In this document: positions 25,553-34,765 of the stretch, in pieces
How positions within the stretch are numbered: position 1 is the stretch's first letter
Layout of the letters: every line of letters starts with the position of its first letter
NCBI GenBank assembly: GCA_964513675.1
Contig: CAZEOD010000003.1
Coordinates: forward strand, 17,528 to 81,527
Source of the DNA: CALFVT01 sp964513675
GTDB taxonomy: Bacteria > Pseudomonadota > Alphaproteobacteria > Caulobacterales > Maricaulaceae
Direction of reading: 5' to 3'
Length of the DNA: 64,000 bases
Notes under the pieces: generated by a model
What the model saw: the letters and a program-made list of their open reading frames with translations, nothing else
The model's database searches: none
What the model was told of the DNA's origin: nothing
Translations under genes and position numbers: made by a program

Positions 25553-25607
25553 GGCGTCATGATAATGAGGCGGCTTTAACTAGGGGGCGTCATGATAATC
25601 AGGCGGC
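25553..25607. repeat. 22-bp direct repeat upstream of hslO
   Basis: GGCGTCATGATAATGAGGCGGC (first half at 25553-25574) recurs at 25586-25607 with one mismatch, 33 bases apart. The second copy ends 43 bases before the hslO start. Confidence 0.8.
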
Positions 25608-25650
25608 AATGGGCTTGCAATTCGGCCGATCATGCCCCACATGCGCGGGC

Positions 25651-26583
25651 ATGACAGATATAACCGATCAAACACCGCAGACTCCGCGTGATGCCCTAAA
25701 CGGCAACCATGTTTCGATTTTCCAAATCGACCAACAAGCCGTGCGCGGACGGGCCGTAAATCTGGGCAGCGCGCTAAATCAAGCCCTCGGCCAAGACCGC
25801 TATCCGCCGCGCGTCGCCCAGCTTTTGGGTGAAGCCATGATGATTTCGGCCTTGGTCGCCAGCGCTCTGAAGTTTAAAGGCCGGCTCTTGGTGCAATGTA
25901 TGGGCAGTAATGAGGGCGCAGTGTCCCTGCTGGTCGCCGATTGCACCACCGATGGTCATTTGCGCGGCTATGCGCGCTATGATGAGGATATGCTGCGCCA
26001 AATAGAGCTAGACACGCGCAATCCCGGCGCGAAAGCCCTTTTTGGCGTCGGTACATTTTCAATGACGATCGATCAAGGGCCGGATATGGATCAATATCAA
26101 GGCCTCTCTGCGATTGAAGGGCATGATCTATCCGATTGCGCCGAGCATTATTTTGCGCAAAGCGAGCAAATTCCAACCCGCCTAAAGCTCGCCTGTGGGC
26201 AGTTACAACATCAAGGCGAAGCCCCGACATGGCGCGGCGGCGGGATGATGATTCAAAAAATAGCCGATGACGCAGCCCGCGAAGATACGGGCGCAGATTG
26301 GACAACCGCTCAGGCTTTATTTGAAACTATTAATGATGCCGAGCTTTTGGATCCGGATGTATCGCAAAATACATTGCTCTACCGGCTTTTCCATGAAGAT
26401 GGGGTGCGGGTGGTTGAAACTAAAGATATTCAGGCGAAGTGTTCCTGCTCTAAAACGCGGCTTGAAAATACGCTGAAATCATTTGGACGTGAACAGATTG
26501 AGGACATGGCCAAGGATGGCTTCATTGAGGCAAATTGCGAATTTTGCGCCGTGACTTACCGCTTTGATATTGCGGCGCTTTAA
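25651..26583 (+). CDS. hslO: Hsp33 redox-regulated chaperone
   Basis: Hsp33 is a cytoplasmic holdase that is switched on by oxidation of a zinc-binding cysteine cluster. The 310-residue product from the ATG at 25651 has the N-terminal Hsp33 fold and the C-terminal zinc cluster, KCSCSKTR and ANCEFCAV, all four cysteines present. The open frame extends 14 codons upstream. The argF-hslO neighbourhood is common in Alphaproteobacteria. Its end overlaps that of the convergent trkH by four bases. Confidence 0.93.
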   Translation: MTDITDQTPQTPRDALNGNHVSIFQIDQQAVRGRAVNLGSALNQALGQDRYPPRVAQLLGEAMMISALVASALKFKGRLLVQCMGSNEGAVSLLVADCTTDGHLRGYARYDEDMLRQIELDTRNPGAKALFGVGTFSMTIDQGPDMDQYQGLSAIEGHDLSDCAEHYFAQSEQIPTRLKLACGQLQHQGEAPTWRGGGMMIQKIADDAAREDTGADWTTAQALFETINDAELLDPDVSQNTLLYRLFHEDGVRVVETKDIQAKCSCSKTRLENTLKSFGREQIEDMAKDGFIEANCEFCAVTYRFDIAAL

Positions 26584-28037
26584 GCCCGCCAAAAAGACGG
26601 CATAAGCACAACTAGCGCCGTCACAATCTCAAGCCGGCCCACAATCATCGCGGCCATTAGCACCCATTTTGCAGGGCTGGAGAGGTCTTGATATGTCCCC
26701 GCGGGGCCAATCGTCTCGCCGAGGCCCGGCCCGACATTCGCCACCGCGCTCCCCGCGCCTGACCACGCCGTAAGCGTATCAAGGCCAAGTAAGGATAATA
26801 AAATCGCGGTCACAGCAAAGGTCAGGAAGAAAACAAAGAAATAGCCCATGACCGAATATAAAACACTCGGATGCAGCGGTCTTCCTGCATATTTAAGCGG
26901 CGCAATAGAATTGGGCTGCGGCATTTTAAATAAATAAGCTTTCAGCCCCGCAAGAGCAACTTGGTAGCGGAAAATTTTAATCGAACAGGCCGTTGATCCC
27001 GCGCAGCCGCCAATGAACATAAAGACAAAGAAACAGGCCACAGCGAAAGGTCCCCATTGCCCATAATCCGCCGTTGCATATCCCGTCCCCGTGACAATAG
27101 AAATCACATTAAACGCCGCGAGGCGCAAAGCGCGGCTTTGAGTCAGCTCGGAGTGGCCCCACAGATAAATCGTCACCAGCGCAATCAAAGCCGCCATAAC
27201 GCCGATAAAGGCCCGCACTTGAGGGTCTTTAAACGGGGCGGTGAACGTCTGGTTCTGCGCCATAATCATATAGATACCAAAGGGCATGGCACCGGCCATC
27301 ATAAACACCATACAGACTATATCCGCGCCGTCATCCATAAAGCCCCCCATCGACGCATCAGACGTCGAATAGCCGCCCGTCGCCAAGGTTGTCATCGCAT
27401 GAGCCGCCGCGTCAAACCCGTTCATCCCGGTCATCATATAGCCGCCCAGACAGAGCAAAGTCAGCGCCAGATAAATACCGGAAATCCACGCCGCAATACT
27501 CGCCGCTTGCGGCAAAAGCTTCTCGCCCATATCAGAGCTTTCCAGCCGAAAGAGCTGCATCCCGCCAACTTTCAACATCGGCAACACCGCCATCGCCGTG
27601 ACAATAATACCAATGCCGCCAATCCACTGCAAAATCGCGCGCCAAAGCAAAATGCCCTTGGGCAGATCATCCAGCCCCGTCAGAACGGTCGCGCCTGTTG
27701 TCGTAATTCCGCTGGTCGCCTCAAACAAAGCATCCGTCAGCCCCATTTTCATCGGCGACATAATGAACGGAAGTGCCGAAAAGGCAGAGAGCGCCAACCA
27801 TGATAAAACGGTTAGCAAAAAGGCCCCCCGTGAGCGTAAATCAGGTGAGGGGGTATAATTAATCAGCGCCAGCACAGCGCCGAATAATAAGGTCAAAGCC
27901 CCTGATATGGCAAAGGTTTGCCATGAGCGGTCATCATAAGCCAAATCAACAGCCATAGGCGCAAACATAGCTGCGCCAAGGGCCGCAATCATAAGGCCAA
28001 CAACAAAATATACCGGACGGAGGTCAGACATAATCAA
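26580..28037 (-). CDS. trkH: TrkH-family potassium uptake channel subunit
   Basis: This 485-residue membrane protein belongs to the TrkH/KtrB family of K+ channels, made of four M1-P-M2 units. Selectivity-filter-like segments are visible: ATSGITTTGATVLTGLDDLP, MTTLATGGYSTSDAS, SIVTGTGYATADYGQWG and AVANVGPGLGETIGP. The regulatory partner TrkA is not in the window. It is convergent with hslO. Confidence 0.93.
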   Translation of the reverse strand: MIMSDLRPVYFVVGLMIAALGAAMFAPMAVDLAYDDRSWQTFAISGALTLLFGAVLALINYTPSPDLRSRGAFLLTVLSWLALSAFSALPFIMSPMKMGLTDALFEATSGITTTGATVLTGLDDLPKGILLWRAILQWIGGIGIIVTAMAVLPMLKVGGMQLFRLESSDMGEKLLPQAASIAAWISGIYLALTLLCLGGYMMTGMNGFDAAAHAMTTLATGGYSTSDASMGGFMDDGADIVCMVFMMAGAMPFGIYMIMAQNQTFTAPFKDPQVRAFIGVMAALIALVTIYLWGHSELTQSRALRLAAFNVISIVTGTGYATADYGQWGPFAVACFFVFMFIGGCAGSTACSIKIFRYQVALAGLKAYLFKMPQPNSIAPLKYAGRPLHPSVLYSVMGYFFVFFLTFAVTAILLSLLGLDTLTAWSGAGSAVANVGPGLGETIGPAGTYQDLSSPAKWVLMAAMIVGRLEIVTALVVLMPSFWRA

Positions 28038-28320
28038 GACTTATAGAGCTTTCACAAAAATGCAAAGACAAGAAATACAAAGCCCGCTTAGGATATCTAG
28101 GCCCAAAGACCCTCATATTTCAGGCCCCGAGTCTTGCAGCTGCGCGGCCTGTAAAAAACGCGGATTTTAGCGCGGCATGACACCCCGTCCGTAGCAGTAA
28201 CCGAATAATAACTTAAGTTTGATACGACAAGCTATGAATTCTACACGCAGCGATATGATTGCTCACAATGATGGGGCCACTTGGATCAATAGGTCTTTAA
28301 AAGATAATTGGCGGATAAAT

Positions 28321-29061
28321 ATGAAAAGCTATGATTTTCTTGGCACGCGCTTTATGCCGCTAACGCTCGAGCAAACGCGGCAGCATATATCTGCGCCGCG
28401 CGAAGCTGGGCCGTTTAACTATGTTGTCACGCCCAATGTCGATCATATCGTCCGGCTTTGGCGCGAAACCGAGACCTATAAACCGCTTTATGACGGGGCG
28501 GCATTATCTGTCTGTGATTCCCGCATTTTAGAAGTATTAGCCAAATTTTCCGGTATTCCGCTCTCGCCAGTTCCGGGATCGGATTTAACCGCGCAGCTAT
28601 TCCGCCGTGAGATTAAACCCGATGAGCCCGTTAATATTATTGGCGGCGATGATGATATTATCGCCCATCTTCGCAAGAATTTTAAGCTCACACAGCTTCA
28701 TCATCACCAGCCGCCTTGGGGACTTAAGACGAAGCCTGAGGCGATTAAAGCCTGCGCGGAATTTGTGGCCAATCATCCGGCGCGCTTTACCTTTATTTGC
28801 GTCGGTAGTCCGCAGCAAGAAATGGTCGCCCAAGCCTGTGAAGCGCGCGGAGATTGCCGCGGCACTGGACTTTGTGTCGGGGCGTCTTTGGAGTTTTTAA
28901 CGGGCCGCATTAAACGCGCGCCGCTCTGGATGCAAAAAGCACGGCTTGAATGGTTGCACCGTTTATTGTCAGAACCGAAACGTCTGTGGAAACGATATTT
29001 ACTCGACGGCCCAAAGATATTTTTAATTTGGATAAGCTGGAGTCTGGGAAAACGTCTATAG
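28321..29061 (+). CDS. WecG/TagA/CpsF-family glycosyltransferase
   Basis: This 246-residue enzyme belongs to glycosyltransferase family 26, which adds sugars such as N-acetylmannosamine derivatives to lipid-linked intermediates of polysaccharides. The family pattern is present: VVTPNVDHIVRLWRE, DGAALSVCDSRIL, PGSDLTAQLF, CVGSPQQEMVAQA and CVGASLEFLTGRIKRAPLWMQKARLEWLHRLLSEPKRLWKRYL. The start MKSYDFLGTRFMPLT was chosen because family members begin this way; an open frame extends 34 codons upstream. No polysaccharide cluster surrounds it. Confidence 0.87.
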   Translation: MKSYDFLGTRFMPLTLEQTRQHISAPREAGPFNYVVTPNVDHIVRLWRETETYKPLYDGAALSVCDSRILEVLAKFSGIPLSPVPGSDLTAQLFRREIKPDEPVNIIGGDDDIIAHLRKNFKLTQLHHHQPPWGLKTKPEAIKACAEFVANHPARFTFICVGSPQQEMVAQACEARGDCRGTGLCVGASLEFLTGRIKRAPLWMQKARLEWLHRLLSEPKRLWKRYLLDGPKIFLIWISWSLGKRL

Positions 29062-29090
29062 CCGTTAAATCCACAGCGCTCACCGCGCCT

Positions 29091-30188
29091 TTATACTGGA
29101 GCGGTGTTTAGCTTATCCCATAGTTTTTTTGCCATCGCCGCAAAAATATCCGACTCCGCACCCTCGCCAAGAGCAATAGGAACGCCGTTATCACCGCTGC
29201 GCCGTATTGGTAGGGTTAATGGCGCAGCCCCCAGAAAATCAATTCCGGACTGCTCCGCTTCACGCTGCGCGCCGCCATGGCCAAAAATGTCATGGGCACA
29301 GCCGCAATCCGGACAGATGAACTGGCTCATATTTTCAATTAATCCCAAGACGGGAATATCGACTTTTTCGAACATATCAACGCCCTTACGCGCATCTTCA
29401 AGGGCAAGGTCTTGGGGTGTTGATACAATGACCGCGCCGCGCGGTTTAATGTCTTGCGCCAAGCCGAGCTGCGCATCGCCTGTTCCGGGCGGCATATCAA
29501 TAATAAGAATATCAAGCGCGCCCCAATCAACATCCCAAAGCATCCGCGTCATGGCGCCGTGTACCATCGGCCCGCGCCATACAATCGCGCCGTTAGGGTC
29601 GGTTAAAAACCCAATCGACATCGCTTTCAAACCATGGGCCATAAGGGGCGTAATCAAGGCACGGTCTTTGACCTGTGCTGTGCTCGCGCGCTGTCCGCGA
29701 AGGCCAAGCAATAGCGGCAGGCTCGGGCCGTGAATATCTGCATCCAATATACCAACGGCTTTGCCTTGCCGCGACAAGGCCGCCGCCAAATTCACCGCCA
29801 AAGTCGATTTGCCTACGCCGCCCTTGGCCGAGCTTACGGCGAGCACATGGTCAATCATCGCGTCGCCCTGATAGCCCGCTTGCCGGCCCTTTGCATGTGG
29901 GTTTGTGCGCCCGCGCCCAGCGGATTTCACATCCGGCGCGGCTTGGTGGGCCGTCAAGATCACTTGCGCCAGATGCACGCCGTCCAAACCTTCCAGCGCA
30001 AGCTCGGCGGCGGCCCGAATAGGTTCAAACAGATCAGCATGACGCGGGTTAATTTGAAGAACAGCGCGGACAACCCCGTCTTTATGGGCCATATCGGCCA
30101 ATCGCCCAGCGGCGATAATATCGCGGTCCGTCAACGGGTCTTTAAGTTTGGAAAGCACGTCAAGTGCAGATTTTTCGGAATAAGACAT
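29091..30188 (-). CDS. Mrp/ApbC-family Fe-S cluster carrier ATPase
   Basis: This 365-residue protein has an N-terminal MIP18-like domain (about 1-85), a linker and a P-loop ATPase domain with the deviant Walker A SAKGGVGKSTLAVNLA. The CPDC motif (SQFICPDCGCAHDIFG) near the C-terminus binds a bridging Fe-S cluster. It loads clusters onto apo-proteins in the cytoplasm. It is convergent with the glycosyltransferase gene. Confidence 0.93.
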   Translation of the reverse strand: MSYSEKSALDVLSKLKDPLTDRDIIAAGRLADMAHKDGVVRAVLQINPRHADLFEPIRAAAELALEGLDGVHLAQVILTAHQAAPDVKSAGRGRTNPHAKGRQAGYQGDAMIDHVLAVSSAKGGVGKSTLAVNLAAALSRQGKAVGILDADIHGPSLPLLLGLRGQRASTAQVKDRALITPLMAHGLKAMSIGFLTDPNGAIVWRGPMVHGAMTRMLWDVDWGALDILIIDMPPGTGDAQLGLAQDIKPRGAVIVSTPQDLALEDARKGVDMFEKVDIPVLGLIENMSQFICPDCGCAHDIFGHGGAQREAEQSGIDFLGAAPLTLPIRRSGDNGVPIALGEGAESDIFAAMAKKLWDKLNTAPV

Positions 30189-30213
30189 GCCCGCTATATA
30201 GCGGGCCTCGCCG

Positions 30214-30597
30214 CTAGCGCAATTCCATATTCCAATGTTGCGCTGTATATTTTATCAGGTTTTCTTCATTCGGATGATAGTCAAAATCAGAGATCGAGAT
30301 GGCTTCCATGGCTTTTAAAATCGCAGATTGATCCTCTGTATCCGTCACAGCATCAAGTCCGTTACATAGCCAAGACGAAAAGGAGCGCGATTGCATTTCC
30401 TGAATCAGCCTAATCTTATTATTATTATACCAGCCCTCCAGCCAAACCCCAGACAGGCGGGGCGTCATATTTTGAAGCCCCGGTATATTCTGCGCGACAG
30501 ATTTAAAGCTATCAAGCTCAACGCGGTGAACTTTCTTATCAGCCAAAATCGACAGCGCAATAATGTTTAATATATTTTCAACAGCCGGAGACGTCAT
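30214..30597 (-). CDS. TerB-like domain protein
   Basis: This 127-residue all-helical protein resembles the TerB/DjlA N-terminal domain: LNIIALSILADKKVHRVELDSF at the start and MEAISISDFDYHPNEENLI near the end, with acidic residues at metal-site-like positions. The family is linked to tellurite resistance and membrane stress, but single copies are of unknown role. It lies 25 bases upstream of the Mrp gene and may be cotranscribed. Confidence 0.55.
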   Translation of the reverse strand: MTSPAVENILNIIALSILADKKVHRVELDSFKSVAQNIPGLQNMTPRLSGVWLEGWYNNNKIRLIQEMQSRSFSSWLCNGLDAVTDTEDQSAILKAMEAISISDFDYHPNEENLIKYTAQHWNMELR

Positions 30598-30732
30598 AAT
30601 AAATCCTTACTTCACCCGCAGTTACAAGGGAGTTATTCAATTATGGCGTAGCCTCGCCCGTAAATAGCGCGGCATATAGCGTCAAAGCCGTGATTTTACA
30701 GTTGTTAAACATGACCCCCTTAAGGCTTTATA

Positions 30733-31068
30733 TCATGCCGCCGTTTCAATATCTGTTTCTACCTTAAAAGGCTTAATTAAATCTTTAGTTGATTGAACAG
30801 AAAAGGTCAGGCGCACACATGTCCCGCTATTGAGTTTTGAGGCTATTTTAATATCACCGCCAAAATATTTGATCCAGCGCTCTGCAATCGACAGACCAAG
30901 GCCCGAGCCGCCATATTGGCGCGAGTATGAATCATCCGCTTGGACAAAGGGCGACATAATCCGGCTTATATCCTGCGGCGCAATACCGATGCCCGTATCA
31001 ATAATATCAATTTGCGCTTTATTCTGCGGCGTCAAAGTGAGGTTTATTTTTATATAGAAATTAGATGG
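30733..31068 (-). pseudogene. Remnant of a histidine kinase ATPase domain
   Basis: This short open frame encodes the C-terminal half of a HATPase_c domain: the G1 box DTGIGIAP, the F-box-like FVQADDSYSRQYGG and the G2 box GGSGLGLSIAERW. The N-box, the phosphoacceptor domain and any sensor region are missing; an in-frame TAG at 31069-31071 precedes it. It is almost certainly a decayed two-component kinase. Confidence 0.75.
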
Positions 31069-31469
31069 CTAATGGCAATTTTTAACACAAAATTTCCTTA
31101 GCCCTGCGCGCCTGAGCGAATAATAACGCCGCTCTGGATAGGCATGGGCCGCGCCTGTATTGCGGCCAGCGCCGCATAGACAGTTTTTTCATCCGTCATA
31201 GATTTTTGAAAATTTTGAATCCGCCCCTTTAAAGGCTGTTTTTGGAGTCCTCGCCCCTTACATAAAAGTCCCGTTACGGCAAAAGCTAGAAACACCCGAG
31301 GCACATTTAAATCCAATGTCTTAAACGATACTGACCATGCCCCTAAAATTTTATCTAAGCGTCCACTTCTAATAAAACCTTAATTAATCACGCAATAAAC
31401 CATTTAAATACAAGTAATTAGGCTAATATTTACACATATTGCAACCCAATATTGTGCTTTAAAATATTG
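31069..31469. other. Gene-poor region beside the kinase remnant
   Basis: No convincing gene is visible in these 400 bases. A 72-codon minus-strand frame (31098-31316) starts with TTG and has no ribosome binding site or known motif; it may be decayed coding DNA. The right 150 bases are AT-rich. Confidence 0.4.
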
Positions 31470-32126
31470 CTACCAAATAACCTTGGCCTCCGTCTTAGCT
31501 TTGACCTCCGCGAGGCTCACGCCGCTCGCCAGCTCTAATAGATGAAAGCGGCGCTCCGCGCCTTCGCCGCGCCGCTCAAATACGGCAAGGTCTGTAATCA
31601 CCATATCAATAGAATTTTGCCCCGTTAGCGGTAAGCTGCAGGCTTTAAGAAACTTACTCTCCCCGCGTTTATTTGTGTGATCGCATAGCGCAATACAGCG
31701 CTTGACGCCGGCAACCAAATCCATCGCGCCGCCCATGCCTTTGACCATTTTGCCGGGGATCATCCAATTCGCAATATCGCCATTTTCCGCGACTTCCATA
31801 GCGCCCAATATTGACAAATCAATATGACCCCCGCGAATCATGGCAAAGCTTGTTGCGCTATCAAAAAAGCTCGATTTAGGCAGGGTTGTGATTGTCTGCT
31901 TCCCCGCATTAATCAAATCCGCATCTTCCTCGCCCGCAAAAGGAAATGGCCCCATGCCGAGCATACCGTTCTCAGATTGCAAGGTCACATCAAGGCCTTT
32001 GGGAATATGATTGGCAACGAGCGTTGGAATCCCAATACCCAGATTAACGTAAAACCCGTCTTGAAGTTCTTGCGCCGCCCGCGCCGCCATTTCGTCGCGG
32101 CTCCATCCTGATTTGGTCTGGCTCAT
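31470..32126 (-). CDS. scoB: 3-oxoacid CoA-transferase subunit B
   Basis: With subunit A this 218-residue protein moves CoA from succinyl-CoA to acetoacetate (ketone body use). It has the family N-terminus RDEMAARAAQELQDGFYVNLGIGIPTLVANHIP and the catalytic-Glu motif QSENGMLGMGPFP. It overlaps the subunit A gene by four bases. Confidence 0.93.
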   Translation of the reverse strand: MSQTKSGWSRDEMAARAAQELQDGFYVNLGIGIPTLVANHIPKGLDVTLQSENGMLGMGPFPFAGEEDADLINAGKQTITTLPKSSFFDSATSFAMIRGGHIDLSILGAMEVAENGDIANWMIPGKMVKGMGGAMDLVAGVKRCIALCDHTNKRGESKFLKACSLPLTGQNSIDMVITDLAVFERRGEGAERRFHLLELASGVSLAEVKAKTEAKVIW

Positions 32127-32827
32127 GATGTAGGCTCCCGCAGCGTGAGATTTTCAATCCGCTTTTCACAGCTCGCCTGCACAATGCGCTGCACAAACAC
32201 GCCCGGTGTATGTATGAAGTTTGGGTCAAGCTCGCCCGGCTCAACAAGGTGGTCGACCTCGGCCACGGTTATTTTTCCGGCCATAGCCATTAAGGGCGAG
32301 AAATTACGCGCTGTCGCTTTGAAGATCAAATTGCCTTCGCGGTCCCCTTTCCAAGCTTTGATAATCGACAGATCAGCCCTTAGCCCTGTTTCCAGCAAAT
32401 AAGTTTCACCGCCAAAATCTTTATGCTCTTTGCCCTCTGCTACTAAAGTGCCGACGCCGGTTTTTGTATAAAAGCCGGGAATACCAGCCCCGCCCGCCCG
32501 AATACGTTCCGCCAGCGTGCCTTGCGGATTAAATTCAAGCTCTAATTCACCGCTGAGATATTGGCGTTCAAATTCCTTATTCTCGCCAACATAGGATGAC
32601 AGCATTTTTTTAATCTGCCGCGTCTCTAGCAATAAACCCAAGCCAAAACCGTCGATACCCGCATTATTAGAAATCGCGGTCAAATTCTTCGCCCCGCTAT
32701 CGCGCAGCGCAGCAATCAAATTTTCCGCTATTCCGCAGAGACCAAATCCGCCGCTCATCACGGTCATGCCGTCAAAGCTAAGCCCCTCCAGCGCCTTTGC
32801 GGCCGTTTCAAAAACTTTTCGAGCCAT
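32123..32827 (-). CDS. scoA: 3-oxoacid CoA-transferase subunit A
   Basis: This 234-residue protein is the A subunit of the succinyl-CoA:3-ketoacid CoA transferase. It shows the family pattern DGMTVMSGGFGLCGIAENLI, LTAISNNAGIDGFGLGLLL and the GGGIPGFYT-like GGAGIPGFYTKTGVGT. It is translationally coupled to scoB and lies ten bases behind the TetR gene on the same strand, so the three form one unit. Confidence 0.93.
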   Translation of the reverse strand: MARKVFETAAKALEGLSFDGMTVMSGGFGLCGIAENLIAALRDSGAKNLTAISNNAGIDGFGLGLLLETRQIKKMLSSYVGENKEFERQYLSGELELEFNPQGTLAERIRAGGAGIPGFYTKTGVGTLVAEGKEHKDFGGETYLLETGLRADLSIIKAWKGDREGNLIFKATARNFSPLMAMAGKITVAEVDHLVEPGELDPNFIHTPGVFVQRIVQASCEKRIENLTLREPTS

Positions 32828-32837
32828 AAATTACCTT

Positions 32838-33500
32838 TTAACGCGCTATGCCGTGCTTAAGTTGCTGTGTAAAATGATCGGCAATATCTTCGCCTTTGAT
32901 CCGCCCGCTGGACACATACCAAACATTGAGCCAGTTAAGCGCGCCCATGAAAAAGAACAGATGAAGCCGTGCATCACCCGCCCGAATAGAGCCGTCCGCT
33001 TGTCCAGCGGTGATGATCGTCATAACGCCGTCTTCGATTTTGTGACGCCGCGCGAGAATCTCCTCTTGGCGCTCACCACTCAGGCTATCAACATCTGATA
33101 AGATCGAGACGCCAGACTGCGTCAACAGCGTTACAAAATCACGAAAAATAGCGCTGAGATAATCCATGCCGTTTTCATCTCTGCCTTGCGGCCGCGTTAA
33201 AATATCATCCATCGCGTCGTAAGCCATAAGGTGGGATTCAAATAAAATTTCTTCTTTATTTTTGACATAATAATAAAGTGCGGCCTTCGTCAGGCCCAAG
33301 GTTTCACCAATATCGCGCATAGACGTGTTATGATAACCCCGCCGGCGAAACGCGCTGGCGGCACTTAAAATCACCGCTCGCCGTTTGGCGGTAAATTTTG
33401 GCTCCGCCGCCCCTGTGATGTGAGGGGGTGTAATGTGTGGGGACGTGATATGAGGGGGTGTAATTTGAGGGGACTTGATATGAGGGGACGGGGCTTTCAT
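32838..33500 (-). CDS. TetR-family regulator with N-terminal pentapeptide repeats
   Basis: This 220-residue repressor has a TetR helix-turn-helix at about residues 45-80 (MRDIGETLGLTKAALYYYVKNKEEIL) and a helical ligand domain. The first 30 residues are a minisatellite product, units of the type P-H-I-T-S/P. It is transcribed with scoAB and divergent from the acyl-CoA dehydrogenase gene, so it probably regulates both, with an acyl-CoA as a possible effector. The ATG at 33500 has AGG at suitable spacing; an upstream TTG is two codons away. Confidence 0.88.
   Translation of the reverse strand: MKAPSPHIKSPQITPPHITSPHITPPHITGAAEPKFTAKRRAVILSAASAFRRRGYHNTSMRDIGETLGLTKAALYYYVKNKEEILFESHLMAYDAMDDILTRPQGRDENGMDYLSAIFRDFVTLLTQSGVSILSDVDSLSGERQEEILARRHKIEDGVMTIITAGQADGSIRAGDARLHLFFFMGALNWLNVWYVSSGRIKGEDIADHFTQQLKHGIAR
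33416..33490. repeat. 15-bp minisatellite inside the TetR gene
   Basis: Five units of 15 bases with the pattern TGATATGAGGGGGTG follow each other with small changes. They encode pentapeptides in the N-terminal arm and keep the frame, so unit number can vary without breaking the gene. Confidence 0.85.
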
Positions 33501-33595
33501 AGTCAAAGCCTATCAAGGAAATAAATTTGACTCAAGGTTCAATTTTTATACTATACTGTGAATAATCACTTCCAATATGATATAAGAGTTTGAAC

Positions 33596-34765
33596 ATGAC
33601 GACATCTTACCCTGCGCTAGAGTTTGGTCATGACGATGTGACGAAAATGATCCGCAGCACGGTTCACGGCTTTGCGCAGGAACATATCGCGCCAATAGCG
33701 GCGGATATTGACCAAAGCAATGTGTTTCCCCGCCGCTTATGGCCCATGATGGGTGATCTTGGCCTCCACGGCATTACCGTTAGCGAAGATGACGGCGGCA
33801 TAGGTCTGGGATATTTACAGCACAGCATCGCGATTGAAGAAATCAGCCGCGCCTCAGCCTCTATTGGGCTCTCTTATGGGGCACATTCTAATTTATGTAT
33901 TAATCAGCTTCAGCGCTGGGGCCATGCTGCGCAAAAAGCGCGCTATCTGCCGAAATTAATCTCTGGTGAGCATTTAGGCTCTCTTGCTATGTCAGAGCCA
34001 AATGCAGGCTCTGATGTTGTGTCGATGACGCTTAAAGCCGAGAGCGTGCAAGGCGGTTATGTCCTGAATGGGAATAAAATGTGGATCACCAATGCCCCAA
34101 CTGCGAATGTTTTGATCGTTTATGCCAAGACGGACCCAAGCGCTGGCTCTCGGGGTATTAGCGCCTTTATTATTACCCCCGATATGGACGGATTTTCAAC
34201 GGCGCAAAAACTCGATAAGCTCGGCATGCGCGGTTCTGATACCTGCGAGCTGGTGTTTGAGGACTGCTTTGTTAGCGATGAAAATATGATGGGTGAGCGC
34301 GGCCAAGGCGCAGAAATCCTGATGAGCGGCCTTGATTATGAGCGGGTTGTTCTGTCTGGTATTTCTGTTGGTATTATGCAGGCCTGTCTGGACGTCGTTC
34401 TGCCTTATATCCATGAGCGAAAACAATTTGGCAAAGCCATTGGACAATTCCAGCTGATGCAAGGCAAGCTTGCGGATATGTATGTCGTGACCTCGACAGC
34501 GCGGGCTTATGTTTACGCCGTTGCGGCCGCCTGTGATCGCGGCGAAACCACCCGCAAAGATGCCGCCGGATGTATTTTATATGCTGCGGAAAACGCAACA
34601 AAAATGGCGCTTGACGCGATACAAATGCTCGGCGGAAATGGCTATATTAATGACTACCCAACAGGGCGGCTCTTACGCGATGCCAAGCTGATGGAGATTG
34701 GTGCGGGGACATCCGAAATCCGCCGCTGGTTAATTGGCCGTGAGCTTTTCAACGAGACGGCTTAA
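33596..34765 (+). CDS. Acyl-CoA dehydrogenase, probable isovaleryl-CoA dehydrogenase
   Basis: This 389-residue FAD enzyme oxidises short branched acyl-CoA in leucine breakdown. It has family signatures LAMSEPNAGSDVVSM and QMLGGNGYINDYPTGRLLRDAK. The catalytic Glu lies in SGLDYERVVLSG, the position found in isovaleryl-CoA dehydrogenase, and YGAHSNLCINQL is also typical of that subgroup. The scoAB genes next door handle acetoacetate, the end product of leucine breakdown, which fits. The carboxylase and lyase genes of the pathway are not in the window. The ATG at 33596 is preferred over the TTG two codons earlier. Confidence 0.88.
   Translation: MTTSYPALEFGHDDVTKMIRSTVHGFAQEHIAPIAADIDQSNVFPRRLWPMMGDLGLHGITVSEDDGGIGLGYLQHSIAIEEISRASASIGLSYGAHSNLCINQLQRWGHAAQKARYLPKLISGEHLGSLAMSEPNAGSDVVSMTLKAESVQGGYVLNGNKMWITNAPTANVLIVYAKTDPSAGSRGISAFIITPDMDGFSTAQKLDKLGMRGSDTCELVFEDCFVSDENMMGERGQGAEILMSGLDYERVVLSGISVGIMQACLDVVLPYIHERKQFGKAIGQFQLMQGKLADMYVVTSTARAYVYAVAAACDRGETTRKDAAGCILYAAENATKMALDAIQMLGGNGYINDYPTGRLLRDAKLMEIGAGTSEIRRWLIGRELFNETA

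Noticed and set aside
31098..31316. Minus-strand ORF of 72 codons next to the kinase remnant
   Set aside because: It starts with TTG, lacks a ribosome binding site and shows no family pattern; it may be decayed DNA.
33416..33490. Short regular repeats considered as a CRISPR array
   Set aside because: Units are 15 bases, contiguous without spacers and lie in frame inside a TetR gene.
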